A stretch of 64,000 nucleotides of DNA, taken from positions 38,688 through 102,687 of the forward strand of contig CAYMIN010000013.1 in the NCBI GenBank assembly GCA_964390495.1, written 5' to 3'. Origin of the DNA: UBA11051 sp964390495. Its GTDB lineage: Bacteria > Armatimonadota > Zipacnadia > Zipacnadales > UBA11051. This document shows, in pieces, positions 1 to 9,274 of this stretch (position 1 is its first letter; every line of letters starts with the position of its first letter). The notes beneath the pieces were generated by a model. It was not told the DNA's origin. It saw only the letters and a list, made by a program, of their open reading frames with translations, and searched no databases. The translations under genes were made by a program, and so were the position numbers.

Positions 1-2
1 CC

Positions 3-2465
3 TTCCAAGGACGAGTAGTCTCCATCAGCGAAGGCGGCCAGCCGGTCACCGACCCTGAGCCGATCGTCGTCATCACCCAGGGCAACAACCGCTACGCCGT
101 CCGCTGCCAGAAGGACGGCACCTATGTAATCCAGGGCGTCAAGTCCGGCCAGTATTCCATGCAGGTGATACGCGTCGGCTACGAGATTGACCACGCCGAG
201 GGCGAGCACGCTCACGGCGGCTGGGCTCCCGTACAGGTGGACTTCGCCATCAAAGAAGCCCAGCCCGGCGCCATCGCCGGAACCGTGGTTTCTGAGGCAA
301 GTGGCGATCCCATCGCCAATGTCACCGTCACTGTGTATGCGAAACCTGAACCCGAACCCGAGCCGGAACCGGGGCAGGTCGTTGCGGCCCAGGACGAAGG
401 CGACATCCCGATTGAGGACCTGGGCGACCCCGTTGTTCCACCGGTGCACACGGGCGCTGACGGCACCTTCGTGATTCCCGAGGTCCCGGTCGGCGACTAT
501 ATCGTGGTCGCTGACGGCACCGCTGCCGGCTACGGTACCCAGCAGCTCGAGACCACGGTCACCCCGGGCGACAGCGCCAACCTTGCCTTTGTGCTCGGCG
601 CTGCCGCCGGAGCTCTTGAGGTCCATGTCACCGCCGCCGACACTGGCGACGACATTGAGAATGCCACCATTCAGGTGCTTGACGAGAATGGCCAGCAGGT
701 GGTTGTGCCTGCTCCCATGACCGGCCCGTCCGGCATCGTCAATATTCCTTTGCCTGCCGGCGACTACCAGGTGCGCGCCGCCTCCGCCGGCTACGAAGCC
801 TCGACCCTGCAGGGCGTTGTGGTGGTCTCTCAGGAGACCACACATCTCGACATCGCCCTCAACCGCGTGGCCGACGGCGCTGTCTCCGGCAAGGTCACCT
901 CCGCTACCACCGGCCAACCCGTTGGTGACGTGCTCATCAGAGTTCTCTCCGGCGGCACTGTCAGAGCCACAGGCTATACCAGCGATCAGTTCACCGACCC
1001 CGGCGACGGTACGCCGTCGTACAATTACTTTATACCTGACGTGCCCGCCGGCGAGGTCACTGTCCAGCCGGTCGTCTCCGGCTACGACCCACAGCCCGAC
1101 CAGCGCGTTGTCACCGTCGTCAGTGGTGAGACCATCACCGGCGTCAGCTTCGTGCTGGAAAGCCTGCACGTCTTCCCCCAGGGCCTGCAGCTCATCTCGC
1201 TGCCCTGGGACTTCAGCAGTGGCCAGAGCGACAAAGACCCGGCCAACTTGCTCGGGATTCCCGCTAGCCAGTTCCTCATGGCGACTTGGGAGACCAGCAC
1301 CGCCCGCTACCGCATTTATCCCAACGCCCCTGCCGACCGCTTCCGCCTCGGCACCGGCTACTGGCTGAATCTGGCGAGTCCCGCCGACCTGGCTCAGGAG
1401 GGCACCCCGCCCCTAACCGTTCACCAGATCTCACTACTTGCCGGCTGGAACCTGATTGGGGACCCGTTCCTATCCACTATCGACTTCTACGCAACCAATA
1501 TCCGCGCCCAGAACGGCACTCTGTACTCGGTCCAGGAGGCCCTGGCCCAGAATCTGCTCGGCTCCGGCCTGTTCGCCTATATGCTGGGCGGCTACCGCAT
1601 CGTCTCTGCCTTGACGCCCTATGTCGGCTACTGGCTCTACGCCAACGATCCCTGCAAGTTGGTCATTGATGAAAGCACGGATACAATGGCGGTAGGCACC
1701 CAGGCCGCGGCACCGGCTGTACCCGTGCCTGCCGATGGTTGGCTGTTACAGTTGCAGACCACGGCTACCGTTGCCGGCCTGCAGGACACCGCAGCCTATT
1801 TGGGCACCGCTGCCGGCGCCTCCGACGATTTCGATCCCGGTCTCGACCAGGCCAAGCCGCCGGTGCCGATTAGTGGTGGCTATGTCTATCTGTCACTAGG
1901 GGGCGCTAGTGGTCCGGATATGGCAGTTGACATCCGTAGTCAGCAGTCCAGTCAACAGCAGTGGGACCTGGAGGTGCAGACCAACCTCAGCGGCCAGCCG
2001 ATTGAGATATCCTGGCCCGACATGTCCGGCCTGCCGCCGGCGACACAGCCGATTTTGACCGATCTGGCCACCGGCAAGCGGCTATACATGCGCACCAACC
2101 GCGCTTATAGCTTCGCGGCGGACGGCACCAACCGCAGACTGCGGGTGAGCACCTCAGCGGCGGGTGTCGGCCAGTTGGCGATAACTGCCGCAGCCGCCTC
2201 CACCACACCCGCCGCGGCCACTGTCAGCTACACCCTGTCGCGCAACGCTCAAGTCAGCATTGATGTGTACAATATCAGTGGTCGTCTCATCAGCCGCGTG
2301 CTCGAGGAGCAGACCCAGACCGCCGGTCTGCAGTCGGTGGCCTGGCATGGCCGCAACAATGCCGGCGTCAAGGTGCCCAATGGCCGCTATCTGGTCCGCA
2401 TCACCGCCCGCACCGACGACGGTCAGCAGGCCCAGGCTCTGACCCAGATGGCGATAACTCGTTAA
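3..2465 (+). CDS. Large exported protein with carboxypeptidase-regulatory-like repeats and shared C-terminal cassette (5' end outside window)
   Basis: The reading frame is open from the first bases, so the true start lies upstream; about 820 residues are visible. Four beta-sandwich repeats of the carboxypeptidase regulatory-like type are seen, each with a 'G.V....G.P....V.V' opening and a 'P.G.Y.V....GY' close. A Pro-Glu hinge (about nt 345-375) sits within the second. From about nt 1150 comes a module with LISLPWDF, GWNLIGDPF and GYWLYAND, then a 'YMRTNRAYSF' module near 2086, then a FlgD-like Ig fold ending VPNGRYLVRITAR. The last three parts recur in the genes at 5863-9243 and 9275-12130. 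No enzymatic motif is visible. A role as a surface or adhesive protein is inference; the C-terminal cassette may be an anchoring or sorting unit. Confidence 0.8.
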   Translation, partial: FQGRVVSISEGGQPVTDPEPIVVITQGNNRYAVRCQKDGTYVIQGVKSGQYSMQVIRVGYEIDHAEGEHAHGGWAPVQVDFAIKEAQPGAIAGTVVSEASGDPIANVTVTVYAKPEPEPEPEPGQVVAAQDEGDIPIEDLGDPVVPPVHTGADGTFVIPEVPVGDYIVVADGTAAGYGTQQLETTVTPGDSANLAFVLGAAAGALEVHVTAADTGDDIENATIQVLDENGQQVVVPAPMTGPSGIVNIPLPAGDYQVRAASAGYEASTLQGVVVVSQETTHLDIALNRVADGAVSGKVTSATTGQPVGDVLIRVLSGGTVRATGYTSDQFTDPGDGTPSYNYFIPDVPAGEVTVQPVVSGYDPQPDQRVVTVVSGETITGVSFVLESLHVFPQGLQLISLPWDFSSGQSDKDPANLLGIPASQFLMATWETSTARYRIYPNAPADRFRLGTGYWLNLASPADLAQEGTPPLTVHQISLLAGWNLIGDPFLSTIDFYATNIRAQNGTLYSVQEALAQNLLGSGLFAYMLGGYRIVSALTPYVGYWLYANDPCKLVIDESTDTMAVGTQAAAPAVPVPADGWLLQLQTTATVAGLQDTAAYLGTAAGASDDFDPGLDQAKPPVPISGGYVYLSLGGASGPDMAVDIRSQQSSQQQWDLEVQTNLSGQPIEISWPDMSGLPPATQPILTDLATGKRLYMRTNRAYSFAADGTNRRLRVSTSAAGVGQLAITAAAASTTPAAATVSYTLSRNAQVSIDVYNISGRLISRVLEEQTQTAGLQSVAWHGRNNAGVKVPNGRYLVRITARTDDGQQAQALTQMAITR

Positions 2466-2536
2466 CCGGCCGCACTAACGCGGCGAATCAGCCGCGATGC
2501 TCTTCACCAGTTGGTGCCGTTGAGTCCCGGGGGGCT

Positions 2537-2565
2537 TTTACAGACCAAATCACGTATGTTATACT
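2537..2565 (+). promoter_or_regulatory. Sigma70-type promoter with extended -10
   Basis: TTTACA (2537-2542), a 17-base spacer and TATACT (2560-2565) preceded by TG at 2557-2558. Transcription would start near 2572, about 50 bases before the ATG at 2622. This argues against any start codon upstream of it for the next gene. Confidence 0.7.
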
Positions 2566-2621
2566 GCCTCAGTGGCAGTAGTGGTCCATACCATTTCTGC
2601 GTCGGAGGGAGAGCTATCTCG

Positions 2622-4544
2622 ATGCAGCACATCCGAAGAAGTTCGCTAGTCCGCAAGCTGGTTTACTTCCTGATCACAGCGATAATCCTTCCCTGCGGCA
2701 TATCCTTCGGCCAGGGAACGATGTCATCAGGTGTGGGACGGACCGTCACCTCCTGTGTGGTCTTGCCCTTCACCAATGCCACCGGCCTCGATGACCCTCT
2801 GCTGCCGGACAAAGCGGCCGCGGCCGTCGCGCTCTCCCTCGAGGACTCACGAGAGTTCGTGGTCACCTCCACCCTCGACCTCAACCGCGAGATGGCCGCG
2901 CTCGGCATCCAGTCGCCGGTCACCAAGGGCGAGCAGGTCAGGCTTGGCGAGGCGCTGAGGGTCGAGAAAGTCCTTACCGGTACCATCACTGAACTCTCTG
3001 TCAAGAAAGACAGCGGCCAGGCCCGCTGCAGCATGGAGATTAAGATGCTCAGCGTCAACGTTCAGGACTTCCTCGACGGCGCTTTGGCAACTGCAAGCAC
3101 CAGCCCGATACCCGGCTGGAGCGGTGACATCACCAAGGTGGTCAACGACGCCATGCGCGCCGCCGCCGAGGCCGCCGTCAACCAGATGTTGGCCGGGCGC
3201 GTTCGCCGCGGCCATGTGGACCTCGTTACCGACCGTGGACAAGTCAACATCGGCCTCGGCATCGGGGACGGTATTGAGGTCGGCAGTGAGTTACTGGTAA
3301 TGCGTCCCACGTGGTCCGCGGACCTGGAAAAGGTAGTCATGCGCCGCGTTGGCACAATCTCCGTCGGCGAAGTGTACACGGATATGGCGTGGGCTGGTGT
3401 TGTTGATGGCTCGACCCCTCAGACCGGCGACCGGGTCTATAAGCTCTACAAGCCGCCGGTGCGCAAGAAGGCCGAACACCGGGCCAAGTCCAGAAAGAGC
3501 CTCACCCAGGCCGTCGCCGCTATCGCCCTACTCGTCGGCATCTACGCGGTGGGTACTGGCACTTCCATCGCCAGTGGCTCTGTGCTCAAAGGCAACCTCT
3601 CTCAGGCCACCTGCGGAGCCGACCCCACCGTGGTTCTGGAGTTGCACAGCAGCAATACCGAGCGCGAGAGAACCCACGGCTGGGTTATCTATCGGGGCAA
3701 CAGCCCTTACTTCCCCCCGACCCCTTACAACATGATTGACGTCATCGAGATCAAGGATCTGCCCTCCAACCGCTACAGTGACGACCCCAATCTCACCGAG
3801 TACATTGAGGACTTTGAGTTCACATACTTCTATTTCGTCGAAGAAGGCGAACAGGAAGAAGCCGACGTTACCGCCTCCTGGAACCACCTGCCGATGAGCC
3901 CGGGCACCAGGTACTACTACACCGTGCGCAGAATTATTGAGCCGCTGCGCCCGCCGGGGTACAACCCGCCGATAACCCCCCAGCAGGCGGAAGAGCCGGT
4001 GGAGCCGACTTTTGAGCTCGAGGTCGAAGGCGGCTCCGGCTTGTCCGAGGCCAGCAACCATTTCGGACCGGTTACATACTTCTTGCCGCCTCAGCTTTCC
4101 AGTCCCACTCACGGCGCTCCTAACCAGGATGTCTCCAATGTCCGCTTCACCTGGCAGGTGACCACCGGTGCGGACCTGTACAAGGTCGAGCTCTTTGGGC
4201 CTACCGATCCCAACGGCAGAGGCGGACGCTACTGGGAAAGCCCCGAACTCCGTGCCAGCGGTGGCGCCGCGACCATGAGCACATCATTCAGCGTCGCTAA
4301 CCCGGCTGCCGGGCTTACTCCCGACACCACCTACTACTGGCGTGTCGGGGCCCGCGCTAGCGGCGACGCCGCCGACCCGCGTAACCAGGACCTGAACAAA
4401 GTCGGCTACCTGTACAGCCAGATGCGGGAGTTCCATACCGTCGTACAGCCTCCCGGCCCCTTGGAGGCTAAACAAGACAACGCCAAACCGGCCACCCACA
4501 AGCCCGGCTTCTGGCGGGTCAAACGTGGTGGTGTTGGCCGCTGA
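2622..4544 (+). CDS. CsgG/FlgT-like membrane-anchored protein with FN3-like C-terminus
   Basis: 640 residues from the ATG at 2622; purine-rich GGAGGGAGAG lies just upstream, and a more upstream start would precede the promoter. An N-terminal hydrophobic segment (residues ~11-28) is a signal peptide or anchor. Residues ~40-190 ('VVLPFTNATG', 'ALRVEKVLTGTITEL') resemble the CsgG/FlgO type of envelope protein. The next ~100 residues (GQVNIGLGIGDGIEVGSELL ... VGTISVGEVY) resemble the FlgT C-terminal domain. A transmembrane segment follows (LTQAVAAIALLVGIYAVG), then a tail with a fibronectin-III-like unit ('VRFTWQVTTGADLYKVEL ... YYWRVGA'). A shorter paralogue of the same plan is at 12240-13304. 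The family assignment is by eye; the exact function is unknown. Confidence 0.65.
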   Translation: MQHIRRSSLVRKLVYFLITAIILPCGISFGQGTMSSGVGRTVTSCVVLPFTNATGLDDPLLPDKAAAAVALSLEDSREFVVTSTLDLNREMAALGIQSPVTKGEQVRLGEALRVEKVLTGTITELSVKKDSGQARCSMEIKMLSVNVQDFLDGALATASTSPIPGWSGDITKVVNDAMRAAAEAAVNQMLAGRVRRGHVDLVTDRGQVNIGLGIGDGIEVGSELLVMRPTWSADLEKVVMRRVGTISVGEVYTDMAWAGVVDGSTPQTGDRVYKLYKPPVRKKAEHRAKSRKSLTQAVAAIALLVGIYAVGTGTSIASGSVLKGNLSQATCGADPTVVLELHSSNTERERTHGWVIYRGNSPYFPPTPYNMIDVIEIKDLPSNRYSDDPNLTEYIEDFEFTYFYFVEEGEQEEADVTASWNHLPMSPGTRYYYTVRRIIEPLRPPGYNPPITPQQAEEPVEPTFELEVEGGSGLSEASNHFGPVTYFLPPQLSSPTHGAPNQDVSNVRFTWQVTTGADLYKVELFGPTDPNGRGGRYWESPELRASGGAATMSTSFSVANPAAGLTPDTTYYWRVGARASGDAADPRNQDLNKVGYLYSQMREFHTVVQPPGPLEAKQDNAKPATHKPGFWRVKRGGVGR

Positions 4545-4556
4545 CGCGGAGCCGAC

Positions 4557-5765
4557 ATGCAATGGCTATGGCCGCCCCGACAGGCGGCAATCGGATTCGT
4601 CGCAGTTGTTGTCGGGTCACTGCTGTTCCTTGACAATGCGTTCGCCGCTGCACGCCCCAAGTGGGCTGTGATGGCATACCTCAGCGGGCAGGGCGGCCTG
4701 GAGCAGGAAGCCGCGGCCTATTGGCAGACCCTAATCGAAGCCGCCGCCGAGGGCTACTGCGCCGCCGCCGTGCAGATTGACGGGCCACACCTCTGCGCCA
4801 GGTGGCTGGCCGTCCCCGGTAAGCGCTGCAAATACCAGCCGCTGGGGGTTGTCAATATGGGTGCCCAGCCGGCCCTGACGGAGTTCTTGCAGTGGGCGCG
4901 CCGCAGTCTCGCGGCGGACCGCTATCTGCTCATCGTCATGGGGCACGGTTCCGGTCTGGCCACCCTCGCGCCGCAGCTTAGTGGCGTGGCCTTTGATGGT
5001 GGCAGTAGCGATACCTTGAGCATCGCTGAGCTGTCCGCCGCCCTGGCCGAAACGCAACCTGCGGACCGGCCCATCGAGCTGGTATCTCTGCAGGCCTGCT
5101 ACGCCGCCAGCCTTGAGGTGGCCTACAGCCTGCGGCAGACGGCCAATTACCTGGTGGCCTCGCCCGACCGGGTGGCCAGTCCGGGTTTGCCCTGGGCCCA
5201 ACTGCTGCCGCGATTGAGCGGCTGCGAGGACGGCTATGCCGCCGTCCAGGTCCTGTATGGCGAATACGAGCACGCACTTGTCGGGTTTGATTTACGGGCG
5301 GCGGCTGATGTCACAGCGCACTTGACGGCTTTAGTCGAGGCCTTGAGCGCGGATGTGCGCGCCAATGCGCCGGTCCTGCGTCTGATACGCAGCCGCAGTC
5401 CGAACTGGGGATATAGGGACGAGATGTGCGACCTGCTCTATCTGGCCCATGTGCTGCACCGGGTGGCCGGCAGCAGGCAAGTCGCTGAGTGTGCCGGCGA
5501 ATTCGAGCTAAGCCTGGAGCGCGCGATGGTCCCGCGGCCCGGCCGTCGGACGGCGAACGCAGAGGCCCATGTGGGGAATCTGGGAATCTTCTTCCCGGCC
5601 ACGTGGGAACCGGTCCCGACACACTATGGCAGCACTTATCGTCTGGCTGATGAAACCGGGTGGGCCGAGTTCCTGAAGGCCTACTACGACATCACCGCCG
5701 GCCAGCTTATCGGCTCCGGCATCCAGGTGCCGCCGGCGCGGCCGGGCTCAACTGGCGTACTGTAG
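4557..5765 (+). CDS. C11 (clostripain-like) cysteine peptidase, exported
   Basis: 402 residues, 12 bases after the previous gene. Signal peptide at residues ~10-31 ending in AFA-A. The clan CD catalytic pair is visible as His130 in 'VMGHGSG' and Cys181 in 'LQACYAASLEVAYSLR', which aligns with the family's 'DACLMASLEVAYEL'. In clostripain the residue two before the Cys is an Asp; here it is Gln179, so specificity may differ. 'NYLVASPD' and 'GLPW' also follow the family pattern. Its position between the exported proteins suggests that it processes them or itself; that is inference. Confidence 0.75.
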   Translation: MQWLWPPRQAAIGFVAVVVGSLLFLDNAFAAARPKWAVMAYLSGQGGLEQEAAAYWQTLIEAAAEGYCAAAVQIDGPHLCARWLAVPGKRCKYQPLGVVNMGAQPALTEFLQWARRSLAADRYLLIVMGHGSGLATLAPQLSGVAFDGGSSDTLSIAELSAALAETQPADRPIELVSLQACYAASLEVAYSLRQTANYLVASPDRVASPGLPWAQLLPRLSGCEDGYAAVQVLYGEYEHALVGFDLRAAADVTAHLTALVEALSADVRANAPVLRLIRSRSPNWGYRDEMCDLLYLAHVLHRVAGSRQVAECAGEFELSLERAMVPRPGRRTANAEAHVGNLGIFFPATWEPVPTHYGSTYRLADETGWAEFLKAYYDITAGQLIGSGIQVPPARPGSTGVL

Positions 5766-5862
5766 AGAACCAGTCATAATATCTACATAACATATCTGAT
5801 GCCACCGCACTGTACTGCGCAGGGCCTGCACCGGCGCCTTACAGTGGGGAGGAGGAATCCCG

Positions 5863-8800
5863 TTGAGGCATCATGGCCGCCCTGCAAAAACTCGCCTGCG
5901 AACTGCCTTCGCAATCGCCCTGGTCGCCCTGCTCTTGGCGGGTGGTGCAGCGACCCAGGCAGCCCCCCAGGTCTCCGACGATCTGGCCGGACCGCTGCGC
6001 GCAGTTGCTGCTGCGGCGGCCTCGGGTCACACCGCGCCGGCCGCTGTCAGCCCCCTGGTGCGTATCCAGGGCGGGTTGGTGCAGGTTGAGATCATCTTCC
6101 GCACTTCTTTGGCAGCCTTCTCCACCAATCTGGCTGCCTACGGTGGCCGCGTGGAGATTCGCTCAGGCAACCGCGTCCAGGCTTGGCTGCCTGCCGGCTC
6201 CCTCAATGCTGTTGCTGAGTTGCTCGAGGTGGCCCAGATCCGCCTACCGCGCTGCCCGGTGCCGCTCCAGGGCTACGGGGGGGCCTCTTCCGAGGGCGTC
6301 CAACTCACGGCCGCCACTGCCATGCACACCAATAGCATCACCGGCTCCGGCGTCAAGGTGGCGGTCATAGATACGGGCTTTGGCGGCTACGACGAAGCGG
6401 AGATCCCGGGCGTCGGTGAGGGCTCCGGGCGCACGATATCATTCAGCAGCGGCGGCGGAATGGGTGGCTCGCAGCACGGCACAGCCGTGGCCGAGGTAGT
6501 CGCCGACATGGCTCCCGAGGCCGAGATCTATCTGCTTGCAGTTGACACCAACCTCGCCATCGAGCAGGCTATCAACTACGTGCGCGACAACGCTTTTGGC
6601 GTTGCGGTTATGTCGCTAGGGTCCTTCGATGGCCCCTACGACGGCACTCATTCGGTATCGCAGAAGGTGAATGTCGCGCGGGCCTCGGGCGTTTTCTGGG
6701 TGAATGCCGCCGGTAATCACGCCCAGCGCCACTACGAAGGTGACTGGACCGATCGCAACGGCAATCGCTTCCACGAGTGGGGCTTCGGTCACGAGGACAT
6801 GGACCTGAGCCTGTCGCGCGGCACTTTCCAGGCCTTCCTCAGTTGGTATCAAACCGCCGGCGACACCACCAACCACGATTATGACTTGGTGCTCTTCGAC
6901 GCCGGCGGCACGGAGGTCACCAGGTCCGCGGTGACCCAGAACGGCGACGACCCGCCGGACGAGGTGCTGGTGGCGTACGTGCCTGAGACGGCGAACTATT
7001 CCCTGCGTATTGAGCGCATGTCACCCGACGTAATCCCTGCCAATGATCGTTTCCAGCTCTTCCTTCCCGATGTTGATGTGGAGAGCATACACCGAGTACC
7101 CGAACATAGTCTGCCGGTTCCCGCCGAAGCCGCCGGTGCCTTCACCGTGGGCGCGACCCGCGGCTCCCTGCGCATTATCGAGGGTGATGCGGTGCTGCCG
7201 ATAGATGCAATCGAGCAATACAGCTCCCGCGGCCCCTCACTTAGCGGGCTGCTCAAGCCCGATCTATGCGGACCCGATTACGTCACCACCAGCCTGGTCG
7301 GCACGGCCTATGATCCGTTCGCCGGAACCTCGGCGGCAGCACCGCACGTCGCCGGCGGCGCCGCCTTGCTGCTCTCTGAGGACAGCACCAGGACCCCGGC
7401 GATGCTCACCACTATCCTGCAGAATCTGGCCGTCAAAGACATGCTGGTAACCGACCCGTCCACCGGCCAGAGGCTACCCGACAACACTTACGGTTACGGT
7501 CGGCTGAGACTGCGGGTCGGCACCGACACTATCCCTCCGGAGATTGGCATCAGCTTCCCGCACAATGGCAGCACCATCACTGACGCCACCCCAACGATAG
7601 TCGCCACTATTACCGATATCGGCAGCGGCGTGGACCAGTCCACAATCGAAGTCGAACTGGACGGGAACCTGGTCGCGTGGAATTATGTGCCCAGCAACGG
7701 CTTGCTCACATATACGGTCCCGCCTGAGGCCGCGCTCACTCGCAGTCGCCACACCTTGACCATTGATGCGCAGGACTATGACGGCAATGCCGCCACCACC
7801 GCGGTAAGCAATTTCCGCGTCACTGCGCCCTCAATTGACGCCGGGTTGCACCTGATCAGCTTGCCCTACCCGGGTCTGGCCGCTGCCGACCCCTCAGTGG
7901 TATTCGGCATCCCATACGACCAGTTGCAGTTGGCACGCTGGGTACCCAGCGACGCCCGGCCGGTCAAGTACCATATCTACATGGACGAATATGCCACCTT
8001 CGACCCGCCGGATGCCCGCGGCACTAATGCCATAGTCAGCGACCCGCCTGCCGGCCTCGGATATTTCGTGCGCCTGCCCAAACAGTGCACCCTCAACACC
8101 GGCGCCGCCGGCCCCCTGATCGGCATCGACTCGTACCAGATCAAGCTCATCTACGGAACCGATGCCCCACGCGGCTGGAACCTTATCGGTAACCCCTATG
8201 AGTCGGTGGTTGACTGGGGTACGGTTAGCTTCATTGCCGAGGGCCAGCGCTATGACCTCCGCGAAGCGATGTCTGAAGATGTCGAGCTCACGGAGGGGGT
8301 GCTGTTCGACTTCATCTCCACGGCCACCGGCGGCTATTACAGCTTCTCCTCCGATCCCTCCGCAGATGTCCTCGAGTACATGCGCGGCTACTGGGTGCAT
8401 GTCTTGCGCGACGCAACCCTGGAGATGTATAACCCGGCAATCACTGCTAGCGTCGGCGCCAGGCCCGCTCGCGCCAGCTCAGCTAGCGCCCCGACCAAGG
8501 ACCAGTGGACGCTCAAGCTCTCTGCTGTCAGCGGCCAGCACCAGGACCCTGTCAACTATATCGGGGTACGCCCCGAAGCCAGCCAGGGCTACGACATCGG
8601 TCTCGACATCAGTGAGCCGCCTGCGATCGCCCAGAGCCTGGCGCTTTACATGCCCCAGCCCGATTGGGGCAGCCGTGCCGGACATTATGTGCGCGATCTG
8701 CGCAGCAGCCTGAGTGCCCGCCAGGAGTGGGATGTTGAGGTCGCCTCCGCACTCGCCCAAGCTCCCGTCACCTTGACCTGGAGCGAGCTTAACCGCACGG

Positions 8801-9243
8801 TACCGCAGAATGTCCGGCTGGTCCTGAGCGATCTCGACGCCAATCGCGACATCTACATGCGCACGACTAGCGGCTATACCTTCCGGACCGGCGACGGCCA
8901 GGAGACCCGCCATTTCAAGATCATCGCTACCGTTGGCCAGTCCGGCAGCCTGGCTGTCTCATCGCTTAACACAGCCAGTACTACTGATGGTGGCGTCACT
9001 GTTACTTACACGCTGACCCGCGCCGCCACCGTTAGTGCTGACATCCGCAACATCGCCGGTGTCCCGATCGCGAATCTGGCGCCGGTCGAGGCCGCGGGCG
9101 GCGAGACCCAAACGATGTCCTGGAATGGCCGCAATCACAGCGGCGCTAAAGTCCCCAATGGCCGCTACCTGGTGCGTCTGACCGCCCGCACCACCGAGGG
9201 CCAGGCCGTACAGGCGATTGCCCTTTTCGATAAGATCCGCTGA
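5863..9243 (+). CDS. Subtilisin-family (S8) serine peptidase with the shared C-terminal cassette
   Basis: 1126 residues from a TTG start placed after GGGGAGGAGG (5847-5856). Signal peptide at residues ~12-34 (FAIALVALLLAGGAATQA). The S8 triad is complete: Asp170 in VAVIDTGFGG, His205 in SQHGTAVAEV and Ser490 in FAGTSAAAPHVAGG, with the oxyanion Asn in 'NAAGNH'. After about residue 560 come an Ig-like region, then LHLISLPYPG, GWNLIGNPY and MRGYWVHVL, the 'YMRTTSGYTF' module, and the FlgD-like fold ending VPNGRYLVRLTAR. It is followed after 31 bases by another cassette protein, so the two are probably co-transcribed. Probable role: extracellular or cell-surface proteolysis. Confidence 0.9.
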   Translation: MRHHGRPAKTRLRTAFAIALVALLLAGGAATQAAPQVSDDLAGPLRAVAAAAASGHTAPAAVSPLVRIQGGLVQVEIIFRTSLAAFSTNLAAYGGRVEIRSGNRVQAWLPAGSLNAVAELLEVAQIRLPRCPVPLQGYGGASSEGVQLTAATAMHTNSITGSGVKVAVIDTGFGGYDEAEIPGVGEGSGRTISFSSGGGMGGSQHGTAVAEVVADMAPEAEIYLLAVDTNLAIEQAINYVRDNAFGVAVMSLGSFDGPYDGTHSVSQKVNVARASGVFWVNAAGNHAQRHYEGDWTDRNGNRFHEWGFGHEDMDLSLSRGTFQAFLSWYQTAGDTTNHDYDLVLFDAGGTEVTRSAVTQNGDDPPDEVLVAYVPETANYSLRIERMSPDVIPANDRFQLFLPDVDVESIHRVPEHSLPVPAEAAGAFTVGATRGSLRIIEGDAVLPIDAIEQYSSRGPSLSGLLKPDLCGPDYVTTSLVGTAYDPFAGTSAAAPHVAGGAALLLSEDSTRTPAMLTTILQNLAVKDMLVTDPSTGQRLPDNTYGYGRLRLRVGTDTIPPEIGISFPHNGSTITDATPTIVATITDIGSGVDQSTIEVELDGNLVAWNYVPSNGLLTYTVPPEAALTRSRHTLTIDAQDYDGNAATTAVSNFRVTAPSIDAGLHLISLPYPGLAAADPSVVFGIPYDQLQLARWVPSDARPVKYHIYMDEYATFDPPDARGTNAIVSDPPAGLGYFVRLPKQCTLNTGAAGPLIGIDSYQIKLIYGTDAPRGWNLIGNPYESVVDWGTVSFIAEGQRYDLREAMSEDVELTEGVLFDFISTATGGYYSFSSDPSADVLEYMRGYWVHVLRDATLEMYNPAITASVGARPARASSASAPTKDQWTLKLSAVSGQHQDPVNYIGVRPEASQGYDIGLDISEPPAIAQSLALYMPQPDWGSRAGHYVRDLRSSLSARQEWDVEVASALAQAPVTLTWSELNRTVPQNVRLVLSDLDANRDIYMRTTSGYTFRTGDGQETRHFKIIATVGQSGSLAVSSLNTASTTDGGVTVTYTLTRAATVSADIRNIAGVPIANLAPVEAAGGETQTMSWNGRNHSGAKVPNGRYLVRLTARTTEGQAVQAIALFDKIR

Positions 9244-9274
9244 ACCATCGGTATTCGAGAGGAGCTGAAGTTGC

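Noticed and set aside
2511..2621. Upstream in-frame start for the first CsgG-like protein
   Set aside because: The promoter TTTACA-17-TATACT lies downstream of that codon, and the ATG at 2622 gives a normal membrane leader.
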